A stretch of 64,000 nucleotides of DNA from JANMZO01 sp963763135 (GCA_963763135.1 CAVXNJ010000004.1:496001-560000), one strand, 5' to 3'. Shown: positions 45,510 to 54,107, counted from the first letter of the stretch. Made by a program: numbers and translations. The notes: generated by a model not told the origin, from the letters alone.

Positions 45510-46290
45510 GGCGACGAACCTCGGCTCGTAGTTGGTCGGTGATCAGGCTGGCAACTTCGGAGACTTCGGTCGAGTCGATGCGGCGTGGCCGATCCAATTC
45601 GATGTTGAAGCTCTGAGCGACGCGGCCCGGTCGGCTTGTCAGCAGTACGACCCGGTCGCCGAGTCGCACCGCCTCGCGGACATTGTGGGTAACGAAGATG
45701 ACCGCCATCCGACGGTCGAGCCAGATCTGCTCCAGCTCATCGTGGAGCAGATCGCGGGTCATTGCGTCCAATGCCCCGAAAGGCTCGTCCATCAAGAGCA
45801 CATCTGCCTCCTGAGCAAGTGCACGGGCCAGCGCAACGCGTTGGCGCATACCGCCTGAGAGCTCGTGCGGTCGCTTGTGGCCCTGGCCCGCAAGGTGGAC
45901 GCTGGCCAGCAGCTCCTCGGCGCGGTGGCGTCGATCATCTTTGGCTGAACCGTTGAGTCGGAGCGGGAGTGCGACGTTCTCCGCAGCGGTGAGCCACGGA
46001 AACAACGCCGACTCCTGAAACATCAGGCCGACCCGGCCGTCGGTTTTGACGGAACCTGATGTGGGTGCATCGAGTCCGGCGACGACGTTCAGAAGGGTCG
46101 ACTTTCCGCAGCCCGAGGCGCCGACGATGCAGACGAACTCACCGGGCGAGACCGTGAGGCGCAGGCCGTCGAGAGCGTTAACCGCACCAGCTCCACGACC
46201 GAAAGTCTTCGTGACTTCGCGAACTTCTACGCTCGGCACAAGTCCCACCGGGATTTCAGACACGGTGGATGTCGATAGGGCAACGCTCAT
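45499..46290 (-). CDS. ABC transporter ATP-binding protein, SsuB/TauB/NrtD type
   Basis: A 263-residue ATPase with Walker A GASGCGKS (57-64), the Q-loop in MFQESALFPW (90-99), signature LSGGM (144-148), Walker B LLMDEPFGALD (165-175) and H-loop VTHNVREA. The FPWLTAAENVALPL and EPFGALDAMTR segments are characteristic of the sulfonate/nitrate/taurine family. Its ATG overlaps the stop of the substrate-binding protein gene (ATGA at 46287-46290) and its own end overlaps the permease start. It powers the importer. Confidence 0.93.
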   Translation of the reverse strand: MSVALSTSTVSEIPVGLVPSVEVREVTKTFGRGAGAVNALDGLRLTVSPGEFVCIVGASGCGKSTLLNVVAGLDAPTSGSVKTDGRVGLMFQESALFPWLTAAENVALPLRLNGSAKDDRRHRAEELLASVHLAGQGHKRPHELSGGMRQRVALARALAQEADVLLMDEPFGALDAMTRDLLHDELEQIWLDRRMAVIFVTHNVREAVRLGDRVVLLTSRPGRVAQSFNIELDRPRRIDSTEVSEVASLITDQLRAEVRRHAG

Positions 46291-47495
46291 TCCTCGACCT
46301 TCTTCTTTCCCGCTGACGTGAGAACCTTGTTGAGCAGCGTCAGGTCTTCAATTCCTTTCAGGTTCACCTTTTTCAGAAGATCAATTTCGACGGCGTGGTC
46401 GGCCGCGACCTTCATCGACGAAATCTCCGGATCGTTGGTGAAGGAAAGGTTGACGAACGAGCTGTTGATCACCTTGTCGGTCAGCTTGCGGCCGGTGAGC
46501 TTCTCGATGCCGGCGTTCACCAGTTCAGGACCTTTGTTCGGGTTCGCGTTGAGGAAGTCGATCGCCGCTACCTGACCTTCGAGGAGCCCTTGAACCAACT
46601 CGGGCTTGTCCTTCAGAAACTGGGTGTTGACGATCAGGATTGTCGTCGTGAAGTTGCCCTTCGGCCACAGATCCCGCTCGTCGACAAGCACTCGGGCGTT
46701 GGCCTCCAGAATCAAACGGGTGGCCCACGGTTCGGGGACCCATGCACCATCGATCGCACCAGTTCGGAACGTCTCCAACGTCTGGGCGTTGTCCTGGGGC
46801 ACGACCGACACGTCGCCACCGCCTTCCAACGTGGTCTTCAGCCCCTTGCTCTTGAGCCAGTAGCGCAATGCGACGTCCTGCGTGCCTCCGAGTTGGGGTG
46901 TCGCGAGCTTCTTGCCCTTGAGGTCGTTGACCGACCCGATCGTGGGTTTCACCACGAGGAACGCGCCGCCCGATGTCGAGCCGGCCACAATACGGATGGC
47001 CTTGCCGCCCGACTGAACGAACGCGTTGATTGCCGGGTTCGGGCCGACGTACGTGGCGTCGATCGCCCCCGAGTTGAGCGCCTCGATAGCAGCGGGTCCG
47101 GCGTTGAACGAGAACGTCTTCAGCGAGACGTCTTTGCCCAGAGCCTTTTGAAAGAAGCCGCCCTCGACGCCGGCTATCGCCGGAGCGTGCGTGACGTTGG
47201 GGAAATACCCGAGACGAATTGTTCCCGACCGGGGTTTGGATGCCTCCGCCGCGGCGACCGTGCTCGGTGCCGCGGTCGTTGGAGCCGCCGTGGTGGGTGA
47301 CGCCTTGGTCGTTGTGGGTAACCCCTTGGTCGTGGTGGTGACCGCAGCATTCTTCTTTGGCGTTGCCGTTTTGGTGGCAGCACCGGACGGGGCCGAAGCC
47401 GCAGCCATGGCCGTGCAGGTGACAACCGCTGCGGTCAATGCGACGCTCAGGGAGCCACGGGGTCGTACGGCACGGTGGGGCGGGGATAGCGACAC
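46287..47495 (-). CDS. Substrate-binding protein of a sulfonate/nitrate-type ABC importer (SsuA-like)
   Basis: I choose the GTG read from 47495: a Shine-Dalgarno GTAGGAG (47501-47507) is correctly spaced, and the resulting 402-residue protein starts with a signal peptide (basic residues, then a hydrophobic stretch ending ASAPSGAA). A Thr/Pro/Ala-rich linker (about 38-85) precedes the periplasmic-binding fold, which opens with IRLGYFPNVTHAPA and contains NSGAIDATYVGPNPAINAF, the ligand-pocket strand of SsuA/TauA proteins, and VVPQDNAQT. It captures the ligand outside the membrane for the permease-ATPase pair. Downstream genes overlap, so all three form one operon. Confidence 0.9.
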   Translation of the reverse strand: MSLSPPHRAVRPRGSLSVALTAAVVTCTAMAAASAPSGAATKTATPKKNAAVTTTTKGLPTTTKASPTTAAPTTAAPSTVAAAEASKPRSGTIRLGYFPNVTHAPAIAGVEGGFFQKALGKDVSLKTFSFNAGPAAIEALNSGAIDATYVGPNPAINAFVQSGGKAIRIVAGSTSGGAFLVVKPTIGSVNDLKGKKLATPQLGGTQDVALRYWLKSKGLKTTLEGGGDVSVVPQDNAQTLETFRTGAIDGAWVPEPWATRLILEANARVLVDERDLWPKGNFTTTILIVNTQFLKDKPELVQGLLEGQVAAIDFLNANPNKGPELVNAGIEKLTGRKLTDKVINSSFVNLSFTNDPEISSMKVAADHAVEIDLLKKVNLKGIEDLTLLNKVLTSAGKKKVEE

Positions 47496-47544
47496 AAAAA
47501 CTCCTACGGGTTCGGCTTGCTGAACAAGTGAGCACAATAGTCGA

Positions 47545-47576
47545 CTAATTCTATCAACAATTAGCTATTTCCACAA
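47545..47576 (-). promoter_or_regulatory. Sigma-A-type promoter with an internal dyad operator candidate for the importer operon
   Basis: On the minus strand TTGTGG (-35 like, 47571-47576) and TAGAAT (-10, 47548-47553) are separated by exactly 17 bases. The palindrome CTAATT-N8-AATTAG (47545-47550 and 47559-47564) overlaps the -10 and spacer, a position suited to a repressor or LysR-type regulator. The AT-rich block is distinct from its GC-rich surroundings and lies about 55 bases upstream of the GTG start. Confidence 0.6.
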
Positions 47577-47599
47577 TATGGACTTACGAGTTTGCCGAT

Positions 47600-48033
47600 T
47601 CCGCCCTGAACTCTCTCCGGGAGTCGGTGAAGTCAATGCAGCGGAACGTGTGCCGTTGCTGACTCGGTCGCCGAAATGACGTTCGTCGGAACGTGCGTGG
47701 ATGCGTTCGGGGCCACCCAGGACGATTTGGTGGCGCCGTTCGCGCGGTCACTGTGGCTCGAACCGCAGGTGTTCTCACATTGCGGAAGACGATTGGTCAA
47801 TCAAAACGTTGCCGAAGAATCGTTTTGTGAGTCCCGATTTGCCAGTCGCAACAGCGGCGCGTCGAAGCGACCACGGAGCGAACGATCGCGAGTGGTCTCA
47901 GTCCGTACCCCGGAGCAGCAGATGGTCGAAGGCGGTCGCCGCTACCCCCAAGGAGCGGAACCAAGGGAATTGCCCGGGGATCTAGCGCCGGTGACGGTCT
48001 GCGATCCGGGATTCCGTCAGAAGCTGATGGGGC
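47600..48033. other. Intergenic region without a supported gene
   Basis: About 430 bases between the importer promoter and the end of urtE. One plus-strand frame is open for 140 codons (47676-48098) but it runs into urtE on the opposite strand, has unbiased composition, no ribosome-binding site and no recognisable motif. I see no tRNA, terminator or repeat here. Confidence 0.5.
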
Positions 48034-48726
48034 TCAAACCGCCATTGCGGAACGGACCTCATCGAGGGAGTTCTCGCCGCCCGCTCCAGATCCGGTGATG
48101 CGACCCGACTCCAGCACGTAGTACGAGTCTGTTGAACGAAGCGCGAAACCCACATGTTGCTCCACCAACAACACGGTGAAGTCGCCGCGTCGGGTGAGAT
48201 CGACGATGACCTGTTCAATTTCGGCCACGACATTCGGTTGGATTCCCTCGGTTGGTTCATCAAGGATCAGGAGCCGTGGCTTTCCGAGCAGAGTTCTCGC
48301 GATTGCGAGTTGTTGACGTTGTCCGCCCGACAGCAAGCCTGCTCGGCGGCCCAACTGGCTGGTGAGGGCCGGGAACGTGTCGAGCACTTCGTCGATCTCC
48401 GACTTCACGGTTGACACCAGTTGGAGGTTTTCCATCGTGGTCATCTGCGGGAAGCACAACTGGCCCTGCGGGACATAGCCAAGACCGTTGCGCACCCGAC
48501 GGTTGGGACGCGTTCTCGTAACGTCTTCGCCGTCGAGCAGTACCTTTCCAGACTTCACCGGGATCAGGCCAACGGCAACGCGCAGCAGTGTTGTCTTGCC
48601 GGCCCCGTTGTGCCCCATGATCGCGGCAGCTCCGCCCTTGGGTATCGACACGTTGACGTCGAACAGCACCATCGAGCGCCCGTAGCCTGCGGTCACATCG
48701 ACCATCTCGAGCATTGGTTCAGGCAT
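48034..48726 (-). CDS. urtE: Urea ABC transporter ATP-binding protein UrtE
   Basis: A 230-residue LivF-type ATPase starting at the ATG read from 48726 (an upstream ATG at 48735 is possible). Using the longer start, Walker A is GHNGAGKT (41-48), signature LSGGQ (134-138) and Walker B LLILDEP. Its start overlaps the end of urtD, so it is translated from the same message. Position as the last gene of an A-B-C-D-E cluster with UrtD-specific features next door identifies it as the second ATPase of the high-affinity urea importer, whose job is to energise urea uptake at low concentration. Confidence 0.92.
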   Translation of the reverse strand: MPEPMLEMVDVTAGYGRSMVLFDVNVSIPKGGAAAIMGHNGAGKTTLLRVAVGLIPVKSGKVLLDGEDVTRTRPNRRVRNGLGYVPQGQLCFPQMTTMENLQLVSTVKSEIDEVLDTFPALTSQLGRRAGLLSGGQRQQLAIARTLLGKPRLLILDEPTEGIQPNVVAEIEQVIVDLTRRGDFTVLLVEQHVGFALRSTDSYYVLESGRITGSGAGGENSLDEVRSAMAV

Positions 48727-49486
48727 GTGCAGCAACCCCCGTCGCAGTTCCCAGATAGACCTCTTGCACCTTTTGGTCGGCCTGTATCTCGGCGACCGTT
48801 CCTTCGGCTAGCACCGTGCCGGAGTGCATCACCGTCACGAAGTCGGCGTATTGACGCATGAACTGCATGTCGTGCTCGATGACCACGATGGTCCGCTCGC
48901 CGACAATCCGCTTCAGGAGGTCGCCGGTCTCCTCACGTTCACCGGCGCTCATGCCTGCCACCGTCTCATCCAGAAACATCACCTTCGCGTCCTGCACGAG
49001 CAGCATCCCGACTTCCAGCCACTGCTTCTGCCCGTGAGCCAAGATCCCGGCCGGTCGATGCGCCAGGTCGGTCAGGCCGATCGTTTCCAACGCCTGCTCG
49101 ACGCTCTCGGGAACCTTGCGGCGCGCCCGAATCAGCCCTCGCGATTTCCGGTGCACACCAGCAGCGATATCAAGGTTCTGAAGAACGCTGAGCTGTTCGA
49201 ACACCGATGCCGTTTGGAACGTGCGACCGACCCCGAGACGCACAATCATGTGCGACTTCATCGTGAGGAGGTTGCGGTTTCGGAATTCGGCCTGGCCGGT
49301 GCTGCGCACGAGGCCGGTGAGGGCATCAACCAGCGTCGTCTTCCCAGCTCCGTTCGGACCGATGAGGAAATGGAGACGTCCTTGCAGGAAGTTGAGATCA
49401 ACGCCGTTGACGGCTTTGAAGCCATCGAAATCGACGGTCAATCCCCGGATCTCCAGATAGTCCTGATCTGCGAACGAAAGACTCAT
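48719..49486 (-). CDS. urtD: Urea ABC transporter ATP-binding protein UrtD
   Basis: A 255-residue LivG-type ATPase. Walker A GPNGAGKT is at 43-50, and the signature is the UrtD-specific HGQKQWLEVGMLL (151-163) rather than LSGGQ, a strong identifier of this subunit; Walker B is VMFLDE. The gene overlaps urtC by 4 bases (ATGA) and urtE at its end. It is one of the two ATPases of the UrtABCDE urea importer. Confidence 0.95.
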   Translation of the reverse strand: MSLSFADQDYLEIRGLTVDFDGFKAVNGVDLNFLQGRLHFLIGPNGAGKTTLVDALTGLVRSTGQAEFRNRNLLTMKSHMIVRLGVGRTFQTASVFEQLSVLQNLDIAAGVHRKSRGLIRARRKVPESVEQALETIGLTDLAHRPAGILAHGQKQWLEVGMLLVQDAKVMFLDETVAGMSAGEREETGDLLKRIVGERTIVVIEHDMQFMRQYADFVTVMHSGTVLAEGTVAEIQADQKVQEVYLGTATGVAAHA

Positions 49487-50606
49487 GCCAGTGCCTCAGA
49501 CTTTGCGTGCTCGAGTTCGGTGGTTGTGGCCGAAAGCTGTTCGGTTCTCGGCCCCGCGACTTTTATACGTGCCCGTAGGCCGGTGATCTTCGGGCCCAAC
49601 GAGGCGACACCGCCGGGGAGGAGCAGGACGACAACGATGAAGAGAGCGCCCTGGAAGTACGTCCACTGGGTGGGAAACTTCTCTGACAATGCCGACCGGC
49701 CGTATCCGACTGCGATCGCTCCGAGCACCGGACCGAGCAACGAGGAACGACCGCCCAACGCGACGCCGGCAATCAGCAGAATCGAGGCCGACGCATCGAC
49801 GTTGGTCGGTGAGATGATGCCGGCGATCGGTACGAACACCGCCCCGCCGACGCTCGCCATGATGGCTGCCACCACGAACGCAATCAGTTTGATGTTGGCC
49901 GGGTCGTAGCCGAGAAAGCGGATGCGCTCCTCCGCATCCCGTGTGGCAACCAGCAGTTCGCCGTAGCGACTGCGGTAGAACTGCCACAGGATCACCAGGA
50001 ACACGATGACGAGACCGGCGGCGAGGAGGTAGAGGTTCTTCTTGACAGTCGGGTTGTACAGGTTGTGGCCGAAGAAGGTGGTGAACGTGTTCAGGCCGTT
50101 GAAGCCACCGGTCTGCTTGATCGTTGCGATCAGCAACGTTGCGAAGGCAACGGCGAGGGCCTGGGTGAGGATGGCGAGATAGGCACCCTTGACCCGGCGC
50201 TTCAGGATTGCGAATCCAAGGGCGTAAGCCACGAGCGCAGGGAGCACGACGATGGCGATCACCGTGAACACTCCGCTGCGGAACGGTTCCCACCAAGCCG
50301 GCATGGTGCCATCGCCATAGAGCGTCATGAAGTCGGGAACGTTGCCGGGCCCGGCCGCCTCCAGTTTCATGTGCATAGCCATCACATAACCGCCGAGGCC
50401 GAAGAACACGCCCTGCCCCATGACGAGCATGCCACCGCGTCCCAGGCCAGGCCGATGCCCATCGCCGCAAGGGCGAGGGCGCAGTACTTCCCGAGGTTGC
50501 TGAGCCGGAATGCACTCATCGAACCGGGGGCCCAGATGAGCAGCACGTATGCGAGGAGCGCAATGCCGATGAGCGCCCCGTAGTTCTTGAAGAGTTTCTT
50601 CGTCAT
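49483..50606 (-). CDS. urtC: Urea ABC transporter permease UrtC; frame broken near 50441
   Basis: The ATG read from 50606 opens a LivM-type permease whose stop-start overlap with urtB is ATGA. After about 55 residues the frame is lost: the text reads LAWDAVACSS, while another frame at the same point supplies GRGGMLVMGQG. Adding one G to the GGG run at 50441-50443 (minus strand) restores LAWGRGGMLVMGQG, the expected UrtC sequence, and makes the gene 1125 bases, giving 374 residues. The remaining membrane segments and the FLGYDPANIKLIAFV region (LivM family) are intact to 49483. It forms the second membrane subunit of the urea channel. The break is very probably an error in a homopolymer. Confidence 0.93.
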
Positions 50607-51487
50607 GCGAGAGACCTCGTCCGTACGGTGAAGAGCCCCTGCGGGCGCATCGTGAGGAAGACCACGACCATGGCAAAAGTGATCACCTGGGCCATGGATC
50701 CGCTGATCCAGTCGGTGAGAAACGCGGTGACCACGCCGACAGCCCACGCCGCCATCACGGTTCCCTTGAGCTGTCCGATGCCGCCGACGACAACAACGAG
50801 GAACGCCGGAATGATGTACGACGTGCCGAGCGTGGGATTGGTGCCCGAGATCAAGGCGATTGCGACCCCGCCGACACCGGCGAGTCCGGAACCGAGAAAG
50901 AAGGTGATGCGATCGACGTTGCGGGTCGAGACGCCGAGCGTTTCGGCGAGTTCCCGGTTTTGCACCGTCGCCCGGATGCGCCGTCCGAAGGAGCTGTACT
51001 TCAGCACGGCGTTGAGTGCGAGCAGCGAGCCGACGGCGAGAATGATCGTGAACAGCTGACGATGGGGCCACTCGTAGCCGAACACCGAGATACGACCTCC
51101 GAGCCAACTCGGTGCGGTGACGGCGTCGCCCTGGGCGCCGAAAAGGTCACGAGCAAGTTGCTGGAGGACCAGCGATACGCCGACGGTAACGAGCAGTGTG
51201 TCAAGGGGCCGTTTGTACATCCATTGGATGAGAAAGACCTCGAGGAGCAGGCCGAGAAGTCCGGCGAAAACGAAGGCGACAGGTACCGCGATCACCGTTG
51301 ACAGACCCGGGCTGCTGATCACCTGTTGGGTCACGTATGCCGCGTAAGCCCCGACCATCAGGAACTCGCCGTGTGCCATGTTGATCACACCCATTTGGCC
51401 GAAGGTGAGGGTGAGCCCGAGTGCCGCGAGGAGCAAAATGGCACCGGTGGCGGTGCCCGTCAGGAGTGGGGTTGTGAATGCGTTCAT
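50603..51487 (-). CDS. urtB: Urea ABC transporter permease UrtB
   Basis: A 294-residue LivH-type permease from the ATG read from 51487. Hydrophobic segments span most of the chain (about 8-28, 40-58, 63-85, 95-110, 145-160, 190-205, 225-245, 255-285). Family motifs include FGQMGVINMAHGEFLMVGAY (about 29-48) and the NRELAETLGVSTRNVDRITFFLG coupling loop (about 175-197). It overlaps urtC by 4 bases (ATGA), so B and C are translated together. It forms half of the urea-conducting pore. Confidence 0.95.
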   Translation of the reverse strand: MNAFTTPLLTGTATGAILLLAALGLTLTFGQMGVINMAHGEFLMVGAYAAYVTQQVISSPGLSTVIAVPVAFVFAGLLGLLLEVFLIQWMYKRPLDTLLVTVGVSLVLQQLARDLFGAQGDAVTAPSWLGGRISVFGYEWPHRQLFTIILAVGSLLALNAVLKYSSFGRRIRATVQNRELAETLGVSTRNVDRITFFLGSGLAGVGGVAIALISGTNPTLGTSYIIPAFLVVVVGGIGQLKGTVMAAWAVGVVTAFLTDWISGSMAQVITFAMVVVFLTMRPQGLFTVRTRSLA

Positions 51488-51538
51488 GTGAGTGCTTTCG
51501 GATCGTCGAGCAGAGTGGGGCAACTTCAGCGATCGGAT

Positions 51539-51569
51539 GGGGGTGCTGCGTTGTTCACGCAGCACCCCC
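51539..51569 (-). terminator. Long hairpin between urtA and urtB, likely attenuator or mRNA-stabilising stem
   Basis: GGGGGTGCTGCG (51539-51550) pairs perfectly over 12 bases with 51558-51569 around a 7-base loop. It lies about 40 bases after the urtA stop and before urtB. No T-run follows on the minus strand. Such stems after binding-protein genes limit downstream expression or protect the upstream message so that the binding protein is made in excess. Confidence 0.75.
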
Positions 51570-51607
51570 GGGGATCTACAGGGTTTGAAGCGAGGTGGAC
51601 GAGCGGC

Positions 51608-52990
51608 TTACTTGCCGTTCGGATCCCACCACGTGTAGCCCTTGAGGAATGGATCGGGCTCGATCGGGCCGTCCGACTTCCACACGACATCGAACTGGTT
51701 GTCGGCGTTGATCTGACCGATGAGGCCGGTCTTGGCGATGTGGTGGTTTTCGCCGTTGATCGTGACGGTGCCCTCAGGAGCATCGAACGTCACGCCGCCA
51801 GCGGCGGCATTCACGGCGTCGACACAGAACGACTTCGCCTTCTCGACCATGTTCTTGTACAGGTAGAGGGACGTGTACGCCGCTTCCATGGGGTCCGAGG
51901 TCGGGCGGCTCTCGCCGTACTTGGCCTTGAACGCCTTGATGAAGGTGGCATTGGTCGGGCTGTCAACGCTCTGGAAGTAGTTCCAGGCCGCGAACTGACC
52001 GGTGAGGTTTACGCCCATCGACGGTGCTTCTTCTTCGGCGATCGAGACGGAGATGATCGGCGACTTGGTTGCTCCGAGGCCGGCCTCGTCGTAGGCCTTG
52101 ATGAAGCCGACGTTCGACGAGCCGTTGATCGTGTTGAACACGAAGTCCGGCTTGGCCGCAGCTATCTTCGCAACCTGCGTCGTCCAGTCGTCGCTCGAGA
52201 GAGGAACGTATTCCTCACCGACGATTTCGATGCCGAGGGTCGCCGCGTACTGCTTGATGATCTTGTTCGCAGTGCGGGGGAACACGTAGTCGGAACCGGC
52301 GAGGAACAGTGTCTTCACGCCCTTGGACTTCAGGAAGTCCATGGCGGGAATGATCTGCTGGTTGGTGGTCGCACCGGTGTAGTAGATGTTCTTCGACGCT
52401 TCGAGACCCTCGTACTGGACCGGGTAGAACAGAAGGCCATTGGCACCTTCGACGACGGGAAGCATGGCCTTACGGGAAGCTGAGGTCCAACCACCGAACA
52501 CGGCAGCCACCTTGTCTTCGGTGAGGAGCTTGTTGATCTTCTCGGCGAATACTGTCGGCTCGCTTTGGCCGTCTTCTTCGATGAACTGGATCTGCTTGCC
52601 GTCAATGCCGCCGGCTGCGTTGATCTCCTCTGCAGCCAGACTGAGCGAATCACGTACCGTCTGCTCGCTGATGGCCATCGCACCCGACGTTGAGTTCAGG
52701 AACCCAAGCTTGACCGTGTCACCCGAGACGCACGTGTCGCCGGACGCAGCAGCCGCTGATGCGGTTGTTTCGGTGGCTCCTGCGGTTGTTTCGGTTGCTG
52801 CTGCTGTGGTTTCGGTTGCTCCTGCGGTTGTTTCGGTTGCTGCGGCTGTCGTTTCGGCTGCTGCAGTTGTCTCGGTCGCAGCTTCGGTCGTGGTCGCTTT
52901 ATCCGATCCACAACCCGCTGCGATCAAGGCCAGTGCGAAGACAGCCGATGTGACTGCCAGGCGCGGACGGAGTGTTGTTCTCCCAAGCAT
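51608..52990 (-). CDS. urtA: Urea ABC transporter substrate-binding lipoprotein UrtA
   Basis: From the ATG read from 52990 (AAAGGGA upstream), a 460-residue lipoprotein with lipobox IAAGC (Cys27). A Thr/Ala/Glu linker (about 31-83) of repeated ETTA units follows, then the periplasmic-binding fold. UrtA features are clear: KLGFLNSTSGAMAISE (about 94-109), FGGWTSASRKAMLPVVE, LLFYPVQYEG, and a C-terminal FLKGYTWWDPNGK. It binds urea outside the membrane and delivers it to UrtBC. It heads the operon and a GlnR-like box lies about 90 bases upstream, suggesting nitrogen control. No urease genes are in the window. Confidence 0.95.
   Translation of the reverse strand: MLGRTTLRPRLAVTSAVFALALIAAGCGSDKATTTEAATETTAAAETTAAATETTAGATETTAAATETTAGATETTASAAAASGDTCVSGDTVKLGFLNSTSGAMAISEQTVRDSLSLAAEEINAAGGIDGKQIQFIEEDGQSEPTVFAEKINKLLTEDKVAAVFGGWTSASRKAMLPVVEGANGLLFYPVQYEGLEASKNIYYTGATTNQQIIPAMDFLKSKGVKTLFLAGSDYVFPRTANKIIKQYAATLGIEIVGEEYVPLSSDDWTTQVAKIAAAKPDFVFNTINGSSNVGFIKAYDEAGLGATKSPIISVSIAEEEAPSMGVNLTGQFAAWNYFQSVDSPTNATFIKAFKAKYGESRPTSDPMEAAYTSLYLYKNMVEKAKSFCVDAVNAAAGGVTFDAPEGTVTINGENHHIAKTGLIGQINADNQFDVVWKSDGPIEPDPFLKGYTWWDPNGK
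52755..52890. repeat. Imperfect tandem repeat encoding the UrtA ETTA linker
   Basis: Units of about 21-24 bases (core GTTGTTTCGGTTGCTGC on the plus strand) repeat five or six times within urtA and encode ETTAAAT/ETTAGAT peptides between the lipid anchor and the binding domain. The low-complexity linker is expected to vary in length between strains. Confidence 0.8.
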
Positions 52991-53251
52991 ATGTAGGTTC
53001 CCTTTCAGACACACGGGTATGTGTGACGAGCGCAACCTACGGGTCGACGATTTCGGGACGTTGTGCGCCGTGTTTCCGCCCCGTTACGTTCTCGCTTGGG
53101 GCTTTGAGCTCTCGGGCCTATCCGGCGACCACCAGCCGTGACAAAGAAACGGCCAACGCAGGGAAATTTTGGAACCGATAGTTCCGGAAAAGGGGCGGAC
53201 CATCGGCTTTGAGTTCTTCCGCGATGGTCTCTTTTCGTCGGGGCTCGTTGC
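52991..53251. other. urtA upstream region
   Basis: About 260 bases carrying the urtA leader. An imperfect stem (ACACAC / GTGTGT, about 53010-53026) lies 20-35 bases from the start, and the GlnR-like box is at 53072-53087. No gene is supported here; short frames on either strand lack family features. Confidence 0.5.
53072..53087 (-). promoter_or_regulatory. GlnR-like box upstream of urtA
   Basis: On the minus strand the sequence is GTAAC-GGGGCG-GAAAC, matching the actinobacterial GlnR site pattern (gTnAC-n6-GaAAC) exactly. It is centred about 90 bases upstream of the urtA start and in the correct orientation. GlnR controls nitrogen-scavenging genes in many actinomycetes, so nitrogen regulation of the urea importer is expected if a GlnR is encoded. 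Confidence 0.6.
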
Positions 53252-53485
53252 TCACGTCGAGGGCCTTCGGACTCGACGTTTCAACTTCGACGCAACCAGC
53301 GACTTGGTGGTCCAGCCGGGGCCGGGGGCGATGGTGCGAACGACGTCGTTGAGGATCTGCTCGAAGTCTTCGATGACGAACTCGTACGGCAAATCCAACA
53401 GCAGTCCAGACAAATCGCACCGATCAAGAATCGGTTCCACAGCGGCGGTACGGAAACCTGCGCTGGCTGGCTTTTCGGATGACAT
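53252..53485 (-). CDS. Possible small hypothetical protein (77 residues)
   Basis: An open frame from the ATG read from 53485, with a longer in-frame extension up to 53623. The translated chain has a protein-like middle (LLLDLPYEFVIEDFEQIL) and a basic tail (KLKRRVRRPST). I recognise no family. There is no clear ribosome-binding site. A hairpin (53254-53261 with 53272-53279) coincides with the stop codon and could be its terminator. It lies downstream of the DUF4287-like gene on the same strand. Low certainty that it is expressed. Confidence 0.3.
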   Translation of the reverse strand: MSSEKPASAGFRTAAVEPILDRCDLSGLLLDLPYEFVIEDFEQILNDVVRTIAPGPGWTTKSLVASKLKRRVRRPST

Positions 53486-53558
53486 GGGGAAAGGTAGGTA
53501 CACGTACGGTGGGGGCTTCGAATCCGTCGCAGACCGCCCCGGGAGTGACTTGTCTGCC

Positions 53559-54107
53559 CTAGGCGCTTGCCTCGAAACAGGTCCGCAACCAACCAAACAG
53601 TTCGTCGTCCACTTGTGACGCATCAGTGAGTTTCACTTTGTACTGGCACATCCCGCCCGGAGCCTGTCGCTCGAGACGGTCCGAGCCGGACAGTTCCTTC
53701 GCGTTCAGACCCAGCTCGACTCGACCCTTCGTAGCCGGGCCGAGCATCGCGAATTGCCGCTTGCGGCGGAACGCTACGTAGCCCTTCTTGTGGTGCGTCT
53801 CGTAGTCACCCCAGGTCGCCAGCTCCTTCACCACTCGGTCATGGATCGGGCGCAAAGACGATTTGAGTCCCGCGTAGATCTCGTCAAGCGGGTCATCGGC
53901 ACCCGGAGTCTCAAGTTTCTTCAAATGCAGGATGAGCGCGTTTGCGTCGCCGTGCCCGAGCCCGAGATTGGTCTTTGCCCACGAGACCTTGTCTGCGTGT
54001 TTGGCGAGCCCGGATCCGGCAACAAGACTCGCGAGATCGGCAACGGTCCGCCCAGTCTTGGACTGGATGTTTTGAATCTGCGTCGCTACAGCTTTTTCGA
54101 GGTCCAT
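53559..54107 (-). CDS. DUF4287/DUF5655-domain protein
   Basis: A 182-residue protein. The N-terminal ~65 residues (AVATQIQNIQSKTGRTVADLA through LGHGDANALILHL) match the DUF4287 pattern, a small helical domain with the KTGR and LGHGDAN elements. The C-terminal half (about 75-180: YAGLKSSLRPIHD, HHKKGYVAFRRKRQFAMLGPATK, VDDELFGWLRTCFEAS) matches DUF5655, often found with DUF4287 in actinobacteria. The C-terminal domain is thought to be a small ligand- or nucleic-acid-related fold, but no activity is established. It stands alone with no obvious partner. Confidence 0.8.
   Translation of the reverse strand: MDLEKAVATQIQNIQSKTGRTVADLASLVAGSGLAKHADKVSWAKTNLGLGHGDANALILHLKKLETPGADDPLDEIYAGLKSSLRPIHDRVVKELATWGDYETHHKKGYVAFRRKRQFAMLGPATKGRVELGLNAKELSGSDRLERQAPGGMCQYKVKLTDASQVDDELFGWLRTCFEASA

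Noticed and set aside
47676..48098. 140-codon plus-strand frame before urtE
   Set aside because: It overlaps the 3' end of urtE, has no ribosome-binding site and no recognisable motif.
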